DNA of 64,000 nucleotides, taken from positions 50,364-114,363 of the forward strand of contig NZ_CP049780.1 in assembly GCF_011193355.1 (NCBI RefSeq), in the 5' to 3' direction. The translations under genes and the position numbers were made by a program. The notes beneath the pieces were generated by a model. It worked only from the letters and a program-made list of their open reading frames with translations, did no database searches and was not told the origin of the DNA. Positions 50,031 through 57,873 of the stretch are shown here, piece by piece (position 1 is the first letter of the stretch; each line of letters begins with the position of its first letter). The DNA comes from Streptomyces sp. JB150. Its GTDB lineage: Bacteria; Actinomycetota; Actinomycetes; Streptomycetales; Streptomycetaceae.

Positions 50031-50820
50031 GACCGTTCCCCTCCCGTCGGCCGTCGCGCTCCCCGCCCGGCGCCGGCCGCCCGCCGAGGCGGCCGGTCCG
50101 CCCGGTGCGCCCGGGGTCCGTCTGTGGGCACCGGCTCCCGGCGTCGTCGTCGCCCTGGCGCCCGCGGACACCGTGCTGGGCACACCGGGCGCCGTGCGGC
50201 GGTTGCGCCCGGAGGAGTACCGTGCGGCCGCCGGCATGGCCGGTTGGCGAGCCCGCGAGCACCTGGCCGGCCGGGCACTGCTGCGGCTGCTGCTCGCCGA
50301 GGTGGCCGGTGAAGAGGACGCCTGCGCCCCGGTGGTCCCCGAACCGGCCGGCCGCCCCCGGCTGCCCGGTTCCCCGGACACCGGAGTGAGCGTCTCGCAC
50401 AGCGGCCCCTACGCGGCCGCCGCCGTCGCCGCGGGACTGGACGTCGGCGTCGACGTCCAGGTGCCGAGGGAACCCTCGGCCGCCCTGCTGCGCCGCTGCT
50501 GCGCACCCGGCACCGCGGCACGCCTGGCGAGCCTGCCGCCCGAGCGGGCAGCCCTCGCCTTCGCCCGGATCTGGACCGTGCAGGAGGCGTGCGTGAAGGC
50601 GCGCGGCACCGGTCTGGCCGGCGCGCCGTGGCGGGTGCGCGCCGGGCCGGGCGGCCGGGCCGGCACCTGGGGGGCGCTGCGGTGGAGGCGACCGCCCTGG
50701 TCCGGCCCGGGCGCCGGACCGGTCGCCCTGGCCTGCGCCTTCGGGCCGCCCGCAGCACACCCCGCGCCCCCACAGGACGCCCCCCGCGGCCGCCGGATCC
50801 TGGCGCCCCGATCGTCCTGA
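50023..50820 (+). CDS. 4'-phosphopantetheinyl transferase (Sfp type)
   Basis: 265 residues. WRAREHLAGRALLRLLLAE, GVSVSHSGPYAAAAVAAGLD, VGVDVQVPREP and FARIWTVQEACVKARGTGLA match the family: GVDV (magnesium Asp), and the WxxxEAxxK box, in which the first lysine position reads Gln. It transfers the phosphopantetheine arm to the cluster's carrier proteins. TTG 50023 overlaps the dehydrogenase stop by eight bases; the N-terminal 30 residues are Pro-rich. The C-terminal 50 residues are Pro/Arg-rich and probably disordered. A dedicated transferase within the cluster supports its self-sufficiency. Confidence 0.85.
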   Translation: MPETVPLPSAVALPARRRPPAEAAGPPGAPGVRLWAPAPGVVVALAPADTVLGTPGAVRRLRPEEYRAAAGMAGWRAREHLAGRALLRLLLAEVAGEEDACAPVVPEPAGRPRLPGSPDTGVSVSHSGPYAAAAVAAGLDVGVDVQVPREPSAALLRRCCAPGTAARLASLPPERAALAFARIWTVQEACVKARGTGLAGAPWRVRAGPGGRAGTWGALRWRRPPWSGPGAGPVALACAFGPPAAHPAPPQDAPRGRRILAPRSS

Positions 50821-50882
50821 CCGGGCCACCGGATCCCGGCGCCCCGCACGTCTCGACTCCCATTCCGTCCCGCGGAGGACCG

Positions 50883-51896
50883 ATGCGTACCGATGTCACC
50901 CCTCCCCTCAGCCGGGGACTGAGCTGCTACACGGAGAACCTCGCCGGCTACCTGGCCGCGCGGGCGCCCGCCCGCGCCGGTCTGGTGGCCCGCGCCGTGC
51001 GGCTCGCGGTCGACCCGGCCACCGGCCGTTTCTCCCATCACGACCGCGCCCTGGACAACCTGCCCGGCGGGCGCAGGCTCGCGTACCGGGGCGCGCCCGA
51101 CGCCGACGCGGCGCTCACCGGCATCGCCGCCGAACTGGCCGCGCGCGGCCGGGTGCTGGCGGTCGCCGACAGCGGCTTTCTGCCCTGGCTGTCCGGCGCG
51201 GCGGACGCCCACGCGCCCCACCTGATCCTCGTGGACGGCCGTACGCCCGACGGGGGCTGGCACGTGGTGGACGGCTTCACCGCCCTGTTCAGCGGCGGCG
51301 GACACCAGGAGCCGTTCGCCGGAGAGCTGTCCGGGGCGGAGCTGTCGGCCCTGCTGGCCTTTCCCCGGGGCCTGTCGGAGGTGCACCGCGCACGCAACGC
51401 GCTGGCCTTCGGCTTCCCCGTGGCCACCCCGGCGCAGGAGACGTATCAGTGGCTGGCCGAGGAGGAGGGCACGACCGCGGAACACCTGCCCGGCGGGACC
51501 TGGCTGACCGGGGCGGCCGCGCTGGAGGAGACCGCGCGGCTGGTGCTGGCGGACCTGCGGGGCGACGGCGGGCGGGGCGTGCTGGAGGACGTGTGGGCGG
51601 CGGCGCAGCACCACATGTTCCGCGACGCGCACCTGCTGGCCGCCGACGGCGCGCTGTCCCCGCAGGAGCGCCGGGCCGTCGGCGCCACGACCGCGAAGTG
51701 GCGCGAACTGCCGCGCCTGCTGCGCTTCGCGGCCAACTCGGCTCGCCGGGGCCGTCCCCGGCCGTCCCTGGTCACCGGCGCGTTCGCCGTCCTCGCGGAG
51801 CTGGAGGCGGCGGCCTCGCCGCTGCACGCCGCCCACGGCTACGGCGTGCCCACGGCGCTCGCCGACGTGGCGTCACCCGCCGGCCAGGGGAGCTGA
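50883..51896 (+). CDS. Second BtrH-like protein (C39-fold acyltransferase/peptidase type)
   Basis: 337 residues. LSRGLSCYTENLAGYLAARA (Cys15), RVLAVADSGFLPWLSGAADA, HAPHLILVDGRTPDGGWHVV (His113) and VDGF (Asp130) repeat the Cys-His-Asp arrangement and the PWL segment of the fusion protein at 44234. The rest (about 190-330) is helical. GGAGG is six bases before ATG 50883. No carrier domain is attached here. In butirosin, BtrH moves the side chain from a carrier to the aminoglycoside; two members in one cluster suggest two transfer steps, or one transfer plus one release. Confidence 0.72.
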   Translation: MRTDVTPPLSRGLSCYTENLAGYLAARAPARAGLVARAVRLAVDPATGRFSHHDRALDNLPGGRRLAYRGAPDADAALTGIAAELAARGRVLAVADSGFLPWLSGAADAHAPHLILVDGRTPDGGWHVVDGFTALFSGGGHQEPFAGELSGAELSALLAFPRGLSEVHRARNALAFGFPVATPAQETYQWLAEEEGTTAEHLPGGTWLTGAAALEETARLVLADLRGDGGRGVLEDVWAAAQHHMFRDAHLLAADGALSPQERRAVGATTAKWRELPRLLRFAANSARRGRPRPSLVTGAFAVLAELEAAASPLHAAHGYGVPTALADVASPAGQGS

Positions 51897-51901
51897 TCGC
51901 G

Positions 51902-53524
51902 GTGCCGACGTCCGCCCTCACCCTCTGGGACCGCTTCGCCCGCACGGCCGCCCGGCACCCGGACCGCCCCGCACTCGTCGCCGGGAGCACCACCCTCACC
52001 TACGCGCGGCTGCGAGCCCACGCCGAGTCCCTGGCCGCCCGGCTCGCCGCCGGCGCGCCCCCGCCCCGTCGCGTCGCCCTGCTGGCGGAGCGCACCCCCG
52101 TCACCTACGCGGCCTACCTGGCGGTGCAGCGGCTCGGTGGCGCGGTGGTGCCGCTCAACCCGGCGGTTCCACCGGGCCGTAACGAGTCCGTCGTACGGCA
52201 GTCCGGCGCGGAAGTGGTCCTGGCCGACGCCGCCGCCGACAGCGGACCGGCGGGGCGGGCCGCGCCGCTCCGCCCGGTCGCCCTGACGGACCCGGCCGAC
52301 GCACCGGACCTGCGCCGGCTGCCCGGCCCCGGCCCGCACGACACCGCGTACATCCTGTTCACCTCCGGTTCCACCGGCCGGCCCAAGGGGGTGGTGATCC
52401 GGCACGCCAACACCGACGCCTATCTGCGGCACGCGGTCGAACGCAGCGGCGCCGGGCCGGACAGCCGGCTCTCGCAGACGTTCGGCCTCACCTTCGACCC
52501 TTCCGTGTTCGACATGTTCGTGGCCTGGAGCACCGGGGCGGCCCTCGTCGTCGCCGACGCGGACGACTTGATGGACCCGGCCGGTTTCGTCCGGCGGCAC
52601 CGGCTGACCCACTGGTTCTCCGTGCCCTCGGTCGTCTCGCTCGCGGCCCGGCTGCGCCGGCTGCCGGCAAAGTCCATGCCGACGCTGCGGTACGCGGCCT
52701 TCGCGGGCGAACCCCTCACCGTGCGGCAGGCCCGCGCCTTCGCCGAGGCCGCGCCGGAGGCCCGGCTGGAGAACCTGTACGGCCCCACCGAACTGACCGT
52801 CACCTGCACCGGCTACCGGCTGCCCGCGGACCCGGCGGCCTGGCCGCACACCGCGAACGGCACCGTGCCCATCGGCACCGCCCACCCCGGCGCCGAGATC
52901 GTCGTCGTCGACGAGCGGATGCGCCCCGCCGACCAGGGTGAACTCCTCGTCCGCGGCGCGCAGCGGTTCCCCGGCTATCTCGACCCGGCGGACGACCCGG
53001 GGCGGTTCGCCACCGGTGAGCCGGACGCGGGACTCACCGCCTACGAGGGCGGTCCGCTGACCAGCTCCCACTGGTACCGGACCGGGGACCGGGTGGCCCG
53101 TGACGGTGACGCCCTCGTACACCTCGGCCGCCTCGACAACCAGGTGAAGATCAGCGGCTACCGGGTCGAACTGGGTGAGGTCGAGGAGGCCTTGCGCTCG
53201 TGCCCCGGTGTCGCCGACGCCGTGGTCGTGGCCCGCACCGAGCGGTCCACCCCCCTGCTGGAGGCCGTCTACACCGGAGACGCCCCCGACCCCGCGCCGC
53301 TGCTCGCGGCCCTGCAGGAGCGGCTGCCCGCCTACATGGTGCCCCGCACCCTGCTGCGCCTGCCCGAACTGCCCCTCAACCTCAACGGCAAGACCGACCG
53401 CAAGGCCGTCCGGGCCGCCCTGGACGGGGCCCGCCCGGCCGCGTCCGGCCCGCACCGCTCCCCTCCCGCGGACCGGCCCGCGGCCCTCGCCCACCGCACC
53501 CGCCTCCCGGAAGGAACCCGGTGA
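51902..53524 (+). CDS. Stand-alone amino-acid adenylating enzyme
   Basis: 540 residues with all core motifs of an NRPS-type A domain: LTYARLRAHAESLAARL, AYILFTSGSTGRPKGVVI, LTFDPSVFDMFVAW (the FD box with the Asp that binds the substrate amino group), YAAFAGEPLT, ENLYGPTELTVTCTGY, HWYRTGDRVARDGDALVHLG, RLDNQVKISGYRVELGEVEE and LNLNGKTDRKA. No condensation or carrier domain follows. It should activate an alpha-amino acid and load a carrier in trans. GTG 51902 has AGGGGAG nine bases upstream. The FD box contrasts with the ligase at 45493, which implies two different substrates. Confidence 0.92.
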   Translation: MPTSALTLWDRFARTAARHPDRPALVAGSTTLTYARLRAHAESLAARLAAGAPPPRRVALLAERTPVTYAAYLAVQRLGGAVVPLNPAVPPGRNESVVRQSGAEVVLADAAADSGPAGRAAPLRPVALTDPADAPDLRRLPGPGPHDTAYILFTSGSTGRPKGVVIRHANTDAYLRHAVERSGAGPDSRLSQTFGLTFDPSVFDMFVAWSTGAALVVADADDLMDPAGFVRRHRLTHWFSVPSVVSLAARLRRLPAKSMPTLRYAAFAGEPLTVRQARAFAEAAPEARLENLYGPTELTVTCTGYRLPADPAAWPHTANGTVPIGTAHPGAEIVVVDERMRPADQGELLVRGAQRFPGYLDPADDPGRFATGEPDAGLTAYEGGPLTSSHWYRTGDRVARDGDALVHLGRLDNQVKISGYRVELGEVEEALRSCPGVADAVVVARTERSTPLLEAVYTGDAPDPAPLLAALQERLPAYMVPRTLLRLPELPLNLNGKTDRKAVRAALDGARPAASGPHRSPPADRPAALAHRTRLPEGTR

Positions 53525-53525
53525 C

Positions 53526-54026
53526 GTGACCGCGCCCACCACCCCCACCACGCTGCCCGGCCGTGAGGAGTTCTGCTCCGCCATGGCGCAGCTCGCCACC
53601 GGTGTCGCGGTCATCACGACCGCCGGGCCGGACGGCCCGGTCGGCTGCACCGCCAACGCCGTGCTCTCCCTGTCCACCGAACCGCCCTCGGTGCTCGTCT
53701 CCCTCGCCACCGGCGGCCGCACCGTGCGGCACGCCCGCGCGCACGGCGGTTTCGCGGTCAACATCCTCAGCTGGCAGCAACGGGAGCTGATGCACCGTTT
53801 CGCCGAGCTGCCCGCGGCGGAACGCTTCGACGGCGTCGCCTACCGCGACGAGGAGGGCTGCCCGGTCCTCACGGCCACCGCCGCGACCGTGGTGTGCCGC
53901 CTCGACCAGGCGCCCACCGTGCTCGACCACACCCTCCTGATCGGGCGGGTCCTGTGGACCGCGCAGGACCCCACCGCTCCGGCCCTGGTGCTCTACCAGC
54001 GCCACCAGCACGCCGTGGCCGGCTGA
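53526..54026 (+). CDS. Flavin reductase family protein
   Basis: 166 residues. FCSAMAQLATGVAVITTAGP, GPVGCTANAVLSLSTEPPSV, LVSLATGGRTVRHARAHGGF and AVNILSWQQRELMHRFA are the flavin-reductase split-barrel signature; LIGRVL and LVLYQRHQHAVAG close it. It reduces FMN or FAD with NAD(P)H for a partner monooxygenase or flavoenzyme. GTG 53526 is one base after the preceding stop. The acyl-CoA-dehydrogenase-like protein at 48861 is the only flavin-dependent candidate partner seen. BtrV in butirosin has a comparable role. Confidence 0.9.
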   Translation: MTAPTTPTTLPGREEFCSAMAQLATGVAVITTAGPDGPVGCTANAVLSLSTEPPSVLVSLATGGRTVRHARAHGGFAVNILSWQQRELMHRFAELPAAERFDGVAYRDEEGCPVLTATAATVVCRLDQAPTVLDHTLLIGRVLWTAQDPTAPALVLYQRHQHAVAG

Positions 54027-54093
54027 TCACGGCCGCGCCGCCCGACCCACCCCCGCCCCACCCGCAGGCACGCACTCAGGACAGGAATCGAGC

Positions 54094-55353
54094 ATGAGCG
54101 TCTTCGGCACCATGGAATCAGAGGTCCGCAGCTACAGCCGGGCCTGGCCCACCGTGTTCAGCACAGGACGCGGCGCCGTGCTGCGCGACGAGGCCGGACG
54201 GTCCTTCATCGACTTCTTCGCCGGCGCCGGCGCGCTCAACTACGGGCACAACCCGCCCGAGCTGAAGGCCGCGCTGCTCGACTACCTCTCCGGCGACGGC
54301 GTCACCCACGGACTCGACATGCACACCACCGCCAAGCGGCTGTTCCTGGAACGCCTGCGCGACCTGGTGCTCACCCCGCGCGGCCTGGACTACCGCGTCC
54401 AGTTCCCCGGCCCCGGCGGCACCAACGCCGTCGAGGCCGCGCTCAAGCTCGCCCGGAAGGTCACCGGCCGGCACACCGTGGCCTACTTCGAGCGAGGCTT
54501 CCACGGCATGACGCTCGGCGCCCTGGCCGTCACCGCCAACCCGGCGAAGCGCGCCGGAGCCGGCGTACCGCTGCCGCACACCGTGCCCGTGCCCTTCGAC
54601 CACCCGGCGGACGACGACGGGGAGTCGGTGGCGCGGCTCGTCCGGTCGCTGGACGGTGCCGCCGCGGACGGGCCGCTCGCGGCGGTGGTGGTGGAGACCG
54701 TGCAGGGCGAGGGCGGGGTCAACCCGGCCCGCCCGGTATGGCTGCGCGCCCTGGCCGCCTGGGCCCGCGAGCACGGTGCCCTCCTGGTGGTGGACGACAT
54801 CCAGATGGGCTGCGGACGCACCGGCCCGTTCTTCTCCTTCGAAACGGCCGGAATCGTTCCCGACATCGTCTGCCTGTCCAAGTCCATCAGCGGGTACGGG
54901 ACGCCCATGGCCCTGACGCTCATGCGCCCCGAGTACGACGTGTGGAAGCCCGGAGAGCACAACGGCACGTTCCGCGGGTACAACCCCGCGTTCGTCACCG
55001 GGGCCCGCGCGCTGGAGCTGTTCTGGTCCGACCGTGCGCTGGAGAACCGGGCCACGGCCCTGGGGGAACGGGTGCGCCGCGCCCTCACCGAGACCGCCCG
55101 CCGGCACGGCCTGGCCGCCCCGCGCGGACGCGGTCTGGCCTGGGGCCTGCCCTTCGACCGCCCCGGTGCGGCCCGCGAGGTGTGCGACGCCGCGTACCGG
55201 GGCGGCCTGTTGCTGGAGACCGCCGGGCCCCACGACGAGGTGGCCAAGGTCCTTCCGCCGCTGACCGTGGCGGACGAGCACGTGGAACAGGGCCTTGGAA
55301 TACTCGACGAAGCCGTCGCCTCGGTGGTCGGCGGACGCACGCTCGCGGCCTGA
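54094..55353 (+). CDS. EctB-like diaminobutyrate--2-oxoglutarate aminotransferase
   Basis: 419 residues, class III aminotransferase. RSFIDFFAGAGALNYGHNPP, VQFPGPGGTNAVEAALKLAR, RGFHGMTLGALAVTANPAKR, VVVETVQGEGGVN, LLVVDDIQMGCGRTGPFFSF (Asp234) and IVCLSKSISGYGTPMALTLM (PLP lysine Lys263) match L-2,4-diaminobutyrate transaminase (EctB/Dat), including the GTNAVE and SKSISGYG segments. It makes diaminobutyrate from aspartate semialdehyde. AGGA lies 13 bases ahead of ATG 54094. Last enzyme gene before the exporter. It supplies the amine building block; the other ectoine enzyme (EctA-like) is in the divergent arm, and EctC is absent. Confidence 0.9.
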   Translation: MSVFGTMESEVRSYSRAWPTVFSTGRGAVLRDEAGRSFIDFFAGAGALNYGHNPPELKAALLDYLSGDGVTHGLDMHTTAKRLFLERLRDLVLTPRGLDYRVQFPGPGGTNAVEAALKLARKVTGRHTVAYFERGFHGMTLGALAVTANPAKRAGAGVPLPHTVPVPFDHPADDDGESVARLVRSLDGAAADGPLAAVVVETVQGEGGVNPARPVWLRALAAWAREHGALLVVDDIQMGCGRTGPFFSFETAGIVPDIVCLSKSISGYGTPMALTLMRPEYDVWKPGEHNGTFRGYNPAFVTGARALELFWSDRALENRATALGERVRRALTETARRHGLAAPRGRGLAWGLPFDRPGAAREVCDAAYRGGLLLETAGPHDEVAKVLPPLTVADEHVEQGLGILDEAVASVVGGRTLAA

Positions 55354-55402
55354 GCGGGCCCTTGGCGGACCAGGGCCGGGCGGGACGGGTCAGGTCCCGC
55401 CC

Positions 55403-55465
55403 ATGACCTCCATGGCGTCCGTGACGTCGATGGCGTCCATGACGTCCATGACGTCCATGACGGAA
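55403..55465. repeat. Nine-bp tandem repeat, seven units
   Basis: Seven units of nine bases, consensus ATGACGTCC (55403-55465; the third starts GTG, the last ends GAA), between the aminotransferase and exporter genes. Translated forward it would be MTS/MAS repeats. It contains several TGACGT cores. No function is evident; it may be a binding array or merely slippage. Confidence 0.85.
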
Positions 55466-55511
55466 CCCTCGGCGGCGAACGGGCCACGGGGCGAGCGAAG
55501 GGGAGAAGCGG

Positions 55512-56195
55512 ATGTCGGCCGACCTGGCGGGTTTCCTCGGTGTCGTTCTGGTGGCCTACCTGGTCCCCGGCCCGGACTTCCTGGTGGTCGTCCGCTCGGC
55601 GGCCGAGCACCCCGCCAAGGGACGGGCCGCGGCGCTGGGCGCCCAGACCGGGCTGTGCGTGCACATGCTCGCCGCCGCCACAGGGCTGTCGCTGATCGCC
55701 GCCCGCTCCCCCGTGGTCTACGACGCCATCAAGCTGCTCGGCGCGGCCTACCTGGTCTACCTCGGCGTCCGGGCGGTCCTGGCCGCCCGGCGCGCCGCCC
55801 GTGAGCGCCGCGCCGAACCGGCGGCGGCAGAGGGCCCGCGGGGGCCGGCCGGTCCGCGGGCCCCGGCCGCGGACGAGCGGGACGAGCCGGCCGGTGCCCG
55901 GTGGCGGTCCGGCTTCACCCAGGGCTTCCTCACCAATGTGCTCAACCCCAAGGCGGCGCTGTTCTTCCTGAGCATCCTGCCGCAGTTCGTGCACGGCGGC
56001 GGCTCGACGGCGCGTCAGGTCTTCTTCCTCGGGATCCTCGACGTCCTCATCGGTGTCGTCTACTGGTTCGCCCTGGTCGCCGTCGCCGCGCGGCTGCGGA
56101 CCTTCCTCGCCCGGCCGAAGGTCCGCCACCGCTGGGAGCTGACGACCGGCTGGCTCTTCATCGCCATCGGCATCGGCGTCGCCGCCGCCTCCTGA
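55512..56195 (+). CDS. LysE family amino-acid/metabolite exporter
   Basis: 227 residues with six membrane segments in the LysE/RhtB arrangement: GFLGVVLVAYLVPGPDFLVV, GAQTGLCVHMLAAATGLSLI, AIKLLGAAYLVYLGVRAVLA, a charged cytosolic loop with an Ala/Pro-rich insert, then FTQGFLTNVLNPKAALFFLS and two more. PGPD and NPKA are the family signature residues. GGGAGAAG precedes ATG 55512. As the last gene of the plus-strand run it probably exports the amino-acid-derived product. Confidence 0.88.
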   Translation: MSADLAGFLGVVLVAYLVPGPDFLVVVRSAAEHPAKGRAAALGAQTGLCVHMLAAATGLSLIAARSPVVYDAIKLLGAAYLVYLGVRAVLAARRAARERRAEPAAAEGPRGPAGPRAPAADERDEPAGARWRSGFTQGFLTNVLNPKAALFFLSILPQFVHGGGSTARQVFFLGILDVLIGVVYWFALVAVAARLRTFLARPKVRHRWELTTGWLFIAIGIGVAAAS

Positions 56196-56644
56196 GACCT
56201 CCCGCAGCACGCTCCCGTGCCCACGGTTCGGCATGTGGCTCGCCCCCCCCCCGGCGGGCCTACGGCTGCCAGCGGGCTGCCCCTCGCCGTAGTACCGGCC
56301 CACCACGGCGGTGGGGAGGAAGGACCGCGGGCAGTGGCGCATGGTGCCGGGGTGGTCGACGGGTGCGCCCCAGCCGGCGGGGGCTCGGTCGGTGGAGAGG
56401 AAGCGCCGGGGTGAGCTGCCTGGTGGGCAGGTGCAGCGGCATGGCGTTCGGGCCGCCCGCCAGATTGACGGCGGTGTTCTGCCCAGGGACGTTCCGCCGG
56501 GCGCGTTCCGCCGGTGTCACGAGGCTGCAACGGTCCGGGGGCGACCCCGGGACAGGGAAACCGCGGATGGCCGAATATCGTCCCCCACGACATCACTTCG
56601 CGTGCCCCCGTGAGGCCGCGAACCATCAGCAGGGGGGAACCACC
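56196..56644. other. Intergenic region with C10 run
   Basis: 450 bases after the cluster. It holds a C10 homopolymer near 56243-56252 and no gene that I can support; one minus-strand frame (near 56390-56500) has a protein-like AVNLAGGPNAMPLHLPTRQL but no further match. The lipoprotein's ribosome site (GGGGGGAA) lies at the right end. Confidence 0.4.
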
Positions 56645-57364
56645 ATGACACCCACCATGACCGGCATCAGACCCGAGGGCCGTCGCCGTCCCGCGCCGTT
56701 CCGCACGGCCCTCACCGCGCTGGGAGCCGCGGGGGTGTTCACGCTGACGCTCACGGCGTGCGGCCCAGGCGGCTCCGCCGCCGCGCCCGGCTCCTCCGCT
56801 TCGGCCACCGCGACGGCGAGCGGCGGCGCGGGAGCGGAGGCCGGTGCCACGCCGTCCGGGAAGGTGACGGCCGGTACGGGCGCTGCCACGGCGGCCCCTA
56901 CGGCCACCCCCACGACCCCTGCGACGTCGGCCCCGGCGGGCTCCCCCGCACCCGCGTCCGGCGGCGCGGCGGCCGAAGGCCCGGCGACCGAGGACCCGGC
57001 AGGCACCGGCACGGACTGCGATCACAAGATGCCCGTCTCCCCCGACGAGATCGCCGTACTGCGCTACACCCCCGAAGGGGGCTCTCTGAGCCTCATCTTC
57101 AAGCACGGCAACTGGGACTGCCCGACGCCCGACTCCGACGGCCCGCCCTTCGTCACCGTGGGCAAGGAGACCTTCCTGCCCCTGAACCAGGCGGCGCACA
57201 TCACCGTCACCGATCCGATCGTGGCGAGCACCGAGAACCAGGAGATCGGCGTGCAGGAGTTCCTCGACTGGCTGGAAACGCACCCGAACAGCGGCCTGGT
57301 GTTCACGTACCACGTGGGTGCCGACGGTGCCATCGACTCCCTTGAGCAGATCTTCACGCCCTGA
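56645..57364 (+). CDS. Lipoprotein with Ala/Thr/Pro linker and C-terminal domain
   Basis: 239 residues. A basic N-terminus and hydrophobic helix end in the lipobox LTLTAC (Cys39), so the protein is a membrane-anchored lipoprotein. Residues about 42-120 are an Ala/Gly/Thr/Pro low-complexity spacer, then a C-terminal domain of about 110 residues: CDHKMPVSPDEIAVLRYTPE, LIFKHGNWDCPTPDSDGPPF and EIGVQEFLDWLETHPNSGLV. Two cysteines in that domain may pair. GGGGGGAA is seven bases before ATG 56645. Domain unidentified. Confidence 0.85.
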   Translation: MTPTMTGIRPEGRRRPAPFRTALTALGAAGVFTLTLTACGPGGSAAAPGSSASATATASGGAGAEAGATPSGKVTAGTGAATAAPTATPTTPATSAPAGSPAPASGGAAAEGPATEDPAGTGTDCDHKMPVSPDEIAVLRYTPEGGSLSLIFKHGNWDCPTPDSDGPPFVTVGKETFLPLNQAAHITVTDPIVASTENQEIGVQEFLDWLETHPNSGLVFTYHVGADGAIDSLEQIFTP

Positions 57365-57381
57365 CATCCGGGCTGCGGACC

Positions 57382-57795
57382 TCAGCTCGGCAGGTAACGG
57401 GCGAAGAAGGACCGTACGAGGTCGTGAACGGCGGGCACGCTGACGCGCGGGTCGGTCCGGCCGACCATGGCCGCGCGCCCGGCGGCGGTCATCAGGCCGG
57501 CCTCGTGGAGCTGGGGAACGAAGGCCGCGTAGTCGGTGAAGACCCACGCCGATCCGCGGGGCCCACGGATCGTTGCGGGAGGGGGCGACGAGGTGGAGCG
57601 TCCTGGCGGCGACGGCGCAGGGACCGCTGGGGGCGGGCAGCCTCAGCCGCAGCAGCGGTGCCGCCTCGCGGTCGGAAGGGCGGGGGGGGTGTCGTGGGCG
57701 GCGGAGGCCGGGGCGAGGCCGGCCGGCAGGGCGGCGGCCCCGGCGAGGGCGCCCTTGGCGAGGTGGCGGCGTCCGGGTGCGGAGAACGAGGTCAT
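57382..57795 (-). pseudogene. PAF-acetylhydrolase-like lipase with its centre deleted
   Basis: ATG 57795 has AAGGA upstream and encodes a signal peptide (APGRRHLAKGALAGAAALPA G). After a C8 homopolymer at about 57690, where frame changes, LLRLRLPAPSGPCAVAARTL and HLVAPSRNDPWAPR match the start of the mature domain of streptomycete PAF-acetylhydrolase-like enzymes. Then another frame jump leads directly into SAWVFTDYAAFVPQLHEAGL, MVGRTDPRVSVPAVHDLVRS and FFARYLPS, the C-terminus of the same family. The central 250 or so residues, with the GxSxG nucleophile, are gone. 414 bases remain of about 1.2 kb. Confidence 0.7.
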
Positions 57796-57873
57796 GAACG
57801 GCATCCTTGGCGGGTGCCGGGCCGGGGCGAAGCACACGGCTGGGGGCGAAAGGCTGGCGCGAAGCGGGAGCAG

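Noticed and set aside
42369..55353. Ectoine biosynthetic operon
   Set aside because: EctC is absent and the EctA- and EctB-like genes lie in opposite arms among carrier-protein genes.
43965..55353. Standard NRPS or PKS cluster
   Set aside because: No condensation, thioesterase, ketosynthase or acyltransferase module is present; adenylating enzymes and carriers are stand-alone.
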